Positions 60,301 through 64,000 of a stretch of 64,000 nt of DNA are shown piece by piece (position 1 is the stretch's first letter; the number at the start of each line of letters is the position of its first letter). The notes beneath the pieces are model-generated. The model was not told where the DNA came from. It saw only the letters and a list, made by a program, of their open reading frames with translations, and made no database searches. The DNA lies in contig BTRK01000003.1 in assembly GCA_036245805.1 (NCBI GenBank), forward strand, positions 22,285,292 to 22,349,291, written 5' to 3'. Both the position numbers and the translations under genes were made by a program. The DNA is from Pristionchus mayeri (Eukaryota > Nematoda > Chromadorea > Rhabditida > Neodiplogasteridae).

Positions 60301-63300
60301 AAGAATAGTGTCGAGTTCTTGGTAGAGGACATCTTGGCCAACAACACCGCCAAACGCCGAAGTCGAGGGGTTGAGATCGGAGGAGTTCGGTGGTCAATCA
60401 TTCAGAGTGATTAATCGGGTGCATGGGTGTCCAACCACAACTTTACTTGTGAAATGTTGCAGAATCTTGTTGAAAGGTCCAGTGCTCCTGATCAAAGTGG
60501 GAATGAGCTCAGGGTGGAAGCGCGTCTTCGAGGGTGTGCTTCATGTAATACTCCGTATTGATCTAGACACCCTGAATAGCAAAAATGGAGGGAACTTGCA
60601 TGTTGAGCAAATTCCATCTCAAACTCTGGTGCAGAGGGGATAGCTGGTATAACCAGTGACTCCACAACTATTTTAGGATTCTTCTGGATCAGAAGCAGTG
60701 ATTATGTCATCTTGCCAAATCAGCTTGCCTTCGACAGTAAATATATTTACATTGCTGAACAACGTACTAAAGTGCGCGGACCTGGCGCAATGCAAGAACA
60801 GTTTTAGATACCATTCTCTGCGAAGCTTGATCTGGAGCTGATCTAGTCCGTGCAGGTTACAGTACTTGTAAAGGCGATGAGTCAGCTGGGGCTTGACAAG
60901 ACTACGAATGGATGTGTTCGAGATATCGAGAATCTTGATCATCTTCGTGATATTTCGAAGCACCCTCTTTCAGTAGCGATATCGGTTCTAAGGGGTGGAA
61001 ACAGAGACCGGTTTCCCTCTGTCCGGATGCACCTTGTCAGTATCAAGCTGTTAGTACATGATAGCGGTATCGGATGCAAGGGACTTGTAAAGGCAGAGTT
61101 AATGAGCTATGTCACACTGTCCTTGTACAGGTGCAGAATGCGGATTGGGTGCTACTTAACAGCGCCATTACTAGATGACTTGACAAACTGGTATGAAACC
61201 TTGAATATTGAGAGACTGATGGCCACTCGTCATGATGATGCAATAAAGGTCGCGCATATCGATTGGGCAGTGAGGCCACAGAAAGATGAAATCAGTTCGG
61301 GTAATTTTGGCGCACCCTGTACTTGCGCTGAAAATGTTGATAATTTTGAAGAGTGGTATTATCAATACCTCTATCGCAGATCAATAGTATGCTGTGGCTG
61401 TTCGGCATGGTTGCTCTCAACACCTGCAAGATGCAACTGCACAAGCACCCCAAGGTGAGAAGGAGAGAAGGCAGAAGCACATCAGACTGTTTTAACAGAG
61501 CGTGAACTAGTCTGCATTTTGGCACCTATTTTTCCTCTTCTAAACCAGAAAATTACTGATTACAGATCATAGAAAATATAAATAAAGAAAGGACAAGGCG
61601 GGGATGTTCTCACATTTTTACTACGTGCCAAGATCAATAAATCTTCAAATAAATTTCCAGCTGTTGACTTAAAAATCTAAATCTTGTACTCTATTCTCAG
61701 TTGTCCCTTTGCAGGTGTGTGTGATGATCACGCAGCACGACAATTACAACCGTATCCCCGACGTGATCAAGTCATACGTGGCGTACGGGCAGCAGGAGAA
61801 ACTGCCCCCGAATGCGGGTAGAGACTCACCCATGTGGGCGTCCCCCCAAGTATCCACCATGGGAGGAGCAGGCACGAGTGGAGGAGCACCTCCTGCCGCC
61901 CCCTCTCTCTCCTCCATCGGAGCTATGAGGGCTTCCCCCAATCTGGGAGGAGGACCAGCTGCGGGCATGCCCCACAAAGTGAGTATAGGACATTGGTATG
62001 GGAAAAGGGAGGAGTGTTTACTCCGATGCACGTGTTCTTATTCCAGTTCCAACCACCGGGTGCTGCGAACGGAGAGAGTCTGTCTTATAACGCAGACGCA
62101 CTCATCCAGTCGTCTGAGGCAACTGGGAGTGTGGTGCAGCCACCGAGGGATGGCGTGGTCGATAATGTGAGTGAGGGAAGGGGGGGGGGGTGGACCTACA
62201 TGGGGAGAGTGATAGGGAATGAGTGTCTTCCCCTTCCAGGTGTCGTTCCTCTTCAACAATCTGTCCATCTCGAATCTGACGGTGAAGAGGGATGAAATGC
62301 GTGGGATAATCCAGGAAGAGGGCGAGCCATTCCTCAAGTGGCTGGCACAGTATATCGTCATGAAGAGAGTCTCCATCGAGCAGAACTTCCAGGTACGGGT
62401 ACACTCCATTCATGATGATGGATATGATCACAGTTCGTTGAAAAATGATGATTGGTTTGTGTTAAATGTAAGTGTGATCACTGCAGTCGCTGTACAACCA
62501 GTTCGTGGGACAGATCGACAATCCGCTGCTGGACAAATTCATCAAGGAGGAAACCTTCAGGAACATCAGGGTGAGTAGAGGGGGGAGGGGGGGGGGGGGG
62601 CGAAGTGCAGTAGTTGAGTGTTCCCTCGCAGATCCTGCTTCGATCTGACAAGCGACACGCTGCTTCCAGTTACAACGAACGACAGCTGCTGAAGAACCTC
62701 GGACTGTGGCTGGGATCGATCACCATAGCCAAGAATCGACCCATCATCGTCCAGGTAAACAAGCGAATAGGCATTCAGCATTCATGTACGTATCAATAAC
62801 GATAACTAAGATATATTGCGACGAGCATCTTCTTTTTCGTGGTTATTTTGGAACCTTATTTATAGAAAATGTTCATCTATTTTGTATAGTTGATTATTCC
62901 TTTATTTTCCGATAACCTTTTATTCTCCTTACAGGACCTAGACCTGAAGTCTCTCCTACTAGAGGCGTACTACAAAGGGCAAGAGGAGTTGTTGTACGTG
63001 ATTCCCTTCATCGCGAAAATTCTTCTCTCGTGCTCGAAGACGAATCTCTTCTCTCCATCCTGTGCATGGATTCGCGCTCTCCTCAAACTACTCGCTGAAT
63101 TGCACAAAGAACCCGATCTCAAGATCAACCTCAAGTTCGAGATTGAGGTGAGCAGAGTAGTAGATTACTTGGGAAGTAGAGGGATATCCGTTGATCTCGG
63201 TTCATCCATCTAATTGAGGTGCTGTGCAAGGAGTTGTCAGTGGATCTGGCGACACTTCCAGTGGAGGGAGTACTCAAGGACACGGAGAAACTCGTGAAGT

Positions 63301-64000
63301 GAGGAGACATTGAGAAGAGCATCTAGGAATGATTCCCTCTTGCAGAGTCCCTCAGCAACTGTCGGATCTGAAGGCGTTGACGCAGCCTCCACCCGGAGGA
63401 TCGAGTCCCATCCCACCACAGATGAGAAAAGAGGGAGAGAGAGCCACCCCTCCCGCACCTGGGGCAGCAGACACCAATCGGTGAGTGGAGGGAGGGGATC
63501 AGAGTGGGAAGTGTGTACTGACTCTTCCCATTGCAGGTCAACTCCAGTGTCGATGGAGGCAGAGACAGCGATGGCCCGAGAGGGAGGAGCAGCTGTAGCT
63601 GCACTCGATCCCACCCCCGCCTCCTTCCGCTACGCGGATATCAATGTGCTGTCGACTGATGGAATTGCACCCCATCTCAAGATCGCCTCTCTTCCTCTCT
63701 TCCACACCCATCCTCATCTCAAGTCGATGGTCAGAGTGGCCGTCACCCACGCCATCAATGAACTCATCGGTGAGTGGGAAGAGAAGAAGGGATCAATCGA
63801 TATCCATTCTAGTTCCCGTGACGGATCGTGCACTCAAGGTGGCACTCACTGTCACTGAGAATGTCATCAAGAAGGACTTCGCACTCAATCCGGATGAATC
63901 GCAGCTCAGGTGGGAATTACTTGCACATGCATCAACTCAATCGCGTCTTTCCTTGTGCCTGATCTCTTCCCACTGCAGACGCGCAGCCCACTCGATGATG
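57316..64000 (+). CDS. let-711: CCR4-NOT scaffold CNOT1/NOT1 (partial, runs off the window)
   Basis: Exons begin [20 protein letters not shown] (57316-57384) and [20 protein letters not shown] (57429-57500), corresponding to about residue 440 of human CNOT1, then [20 protein letters not shown] and [21 protein letters not shown] Pro/Gly/Ser-rich linker follows (58915-59520), then the CNOT1 CNOT7-binding MIF4G region ([79 protein letters not shown]), the [18 protein letters not shown] and [16 protein letters not shown] block, [57 protein letters not shown] and [20 protein letters not shown] at the window end. NOT1 is the scaffold on which the CAF1/CCR4 deadenylases assemble. The donor at 57692 is GC. 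A transposon lies in the 60016-61390 intron. Confidence 0.93.
60053..61319 (-). mobile_element. Degenerate Tc1/mariner-type transposon (1267 bp)
   Basis: Ends are exact inverted repeats beginning CAGGGTGCGCCAAAATTACC, flanked by TA (60051-60052, 61320-61321). The minus strand carries transposase relics: about 60960-60680 reads [14 protein letters not shown] ... [16 protein letters not shown] and [12 protein letters not shown], and about 60400-60330 reads SSDLNPLDFGVW, the PNSPDLNPLDFxxW motif around the second catalytic Asp of DDE transposases. The usual first-Asp stretch FSDEK is FSNVN, and frames are broken, so it is dead. It sits in a let-711 intron. Confidence 0.88.

Overview
This is a eukaryotic, intron-dense window, almost certainly from a nematode. 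The evidence is short introns (mostly 40-100 nt) ending in ttgcag/ttccag, likely spliced-leader acceptors just upstream of start codons, an MSP-domain gene, a MIG-18-like secreted gene, and single-copy genes whose closest named counterparts are in Caenorhabditis. Genes are cut much more finely than I would expect in C. elegans (mcm-5 about 23 exons, ddx-15 21, mpk-1 13). This fits an intron-rich lineage such as the diplogastrids, but the species is an inference. Gene models were assembled by eye from splice sites and protein similarity.

Layout, left to right: 3' part of a catalytically dead PLC-like gene (+, 1-3508); a frameshifted MSP-domain gene (-, 3694-4861); an unrecognised 250-residue gene (+, 5162-6442); a secreted MIG-18-like protein (+, 7197-8635); an SH2 protein (-, 9597-12836) with a hAT-like MITE exactly at its first splice donor; a gene-poor purine/pyrimidine-rich stretch; the splicing helicase ddx-15 (-, 15825-20976) divergent from the replication helicase subunit mcm-5 (+, 21592-25398); a large coiled-coil gene (+, 25995-30458); rpl-27 (+, 31331-31979); a BTB-BACK-Kelch gene (-, 32495-35920); a small Cys-rich gene (+, about 36393-36926); a stray cytochrome P450 fragment (37177-37302); an unrecognised acidic gene (-, 37812-40486) carrying two back-to-back mariner-type MITEs; two small divergent orphan genes (40679-41290 -, 41546-42030 +); the ERK kinase mpk-1 (-, 42652-48680) with a dead mariner in its last intron; a CUE-domain gene (+, 51044-52958); a probable two-gene operon of a small coiled-coil protein and a membrane-anchored PDZ protein (-, 54321-53193); an orphan SLC12 cotransporter tail (+, about 54900-55324); a 478-bp inverted repeat; and the CCR4-NOT scaffold let-711/CNOT1 (+, 57316 to window end, partial) with a degenerate mariner in one intron.

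Most recognisable genes are housekeeping or signalling genes (splicing, replication, translation, mRNA decay, ERK signalling) with no shared pathway. The unusual content is in the non-coding fraction: at least seven non-autonomous or dead DNA transposons, several inside introns; two short palindromic motifs, TAC[C/G]GTA and GATC-AAA/TTT-GATC, recurring in introns and near splice acceptors; G- or C-runs just after splice donors; and gene fragments (P450, SLC12) detached from their parent genes.
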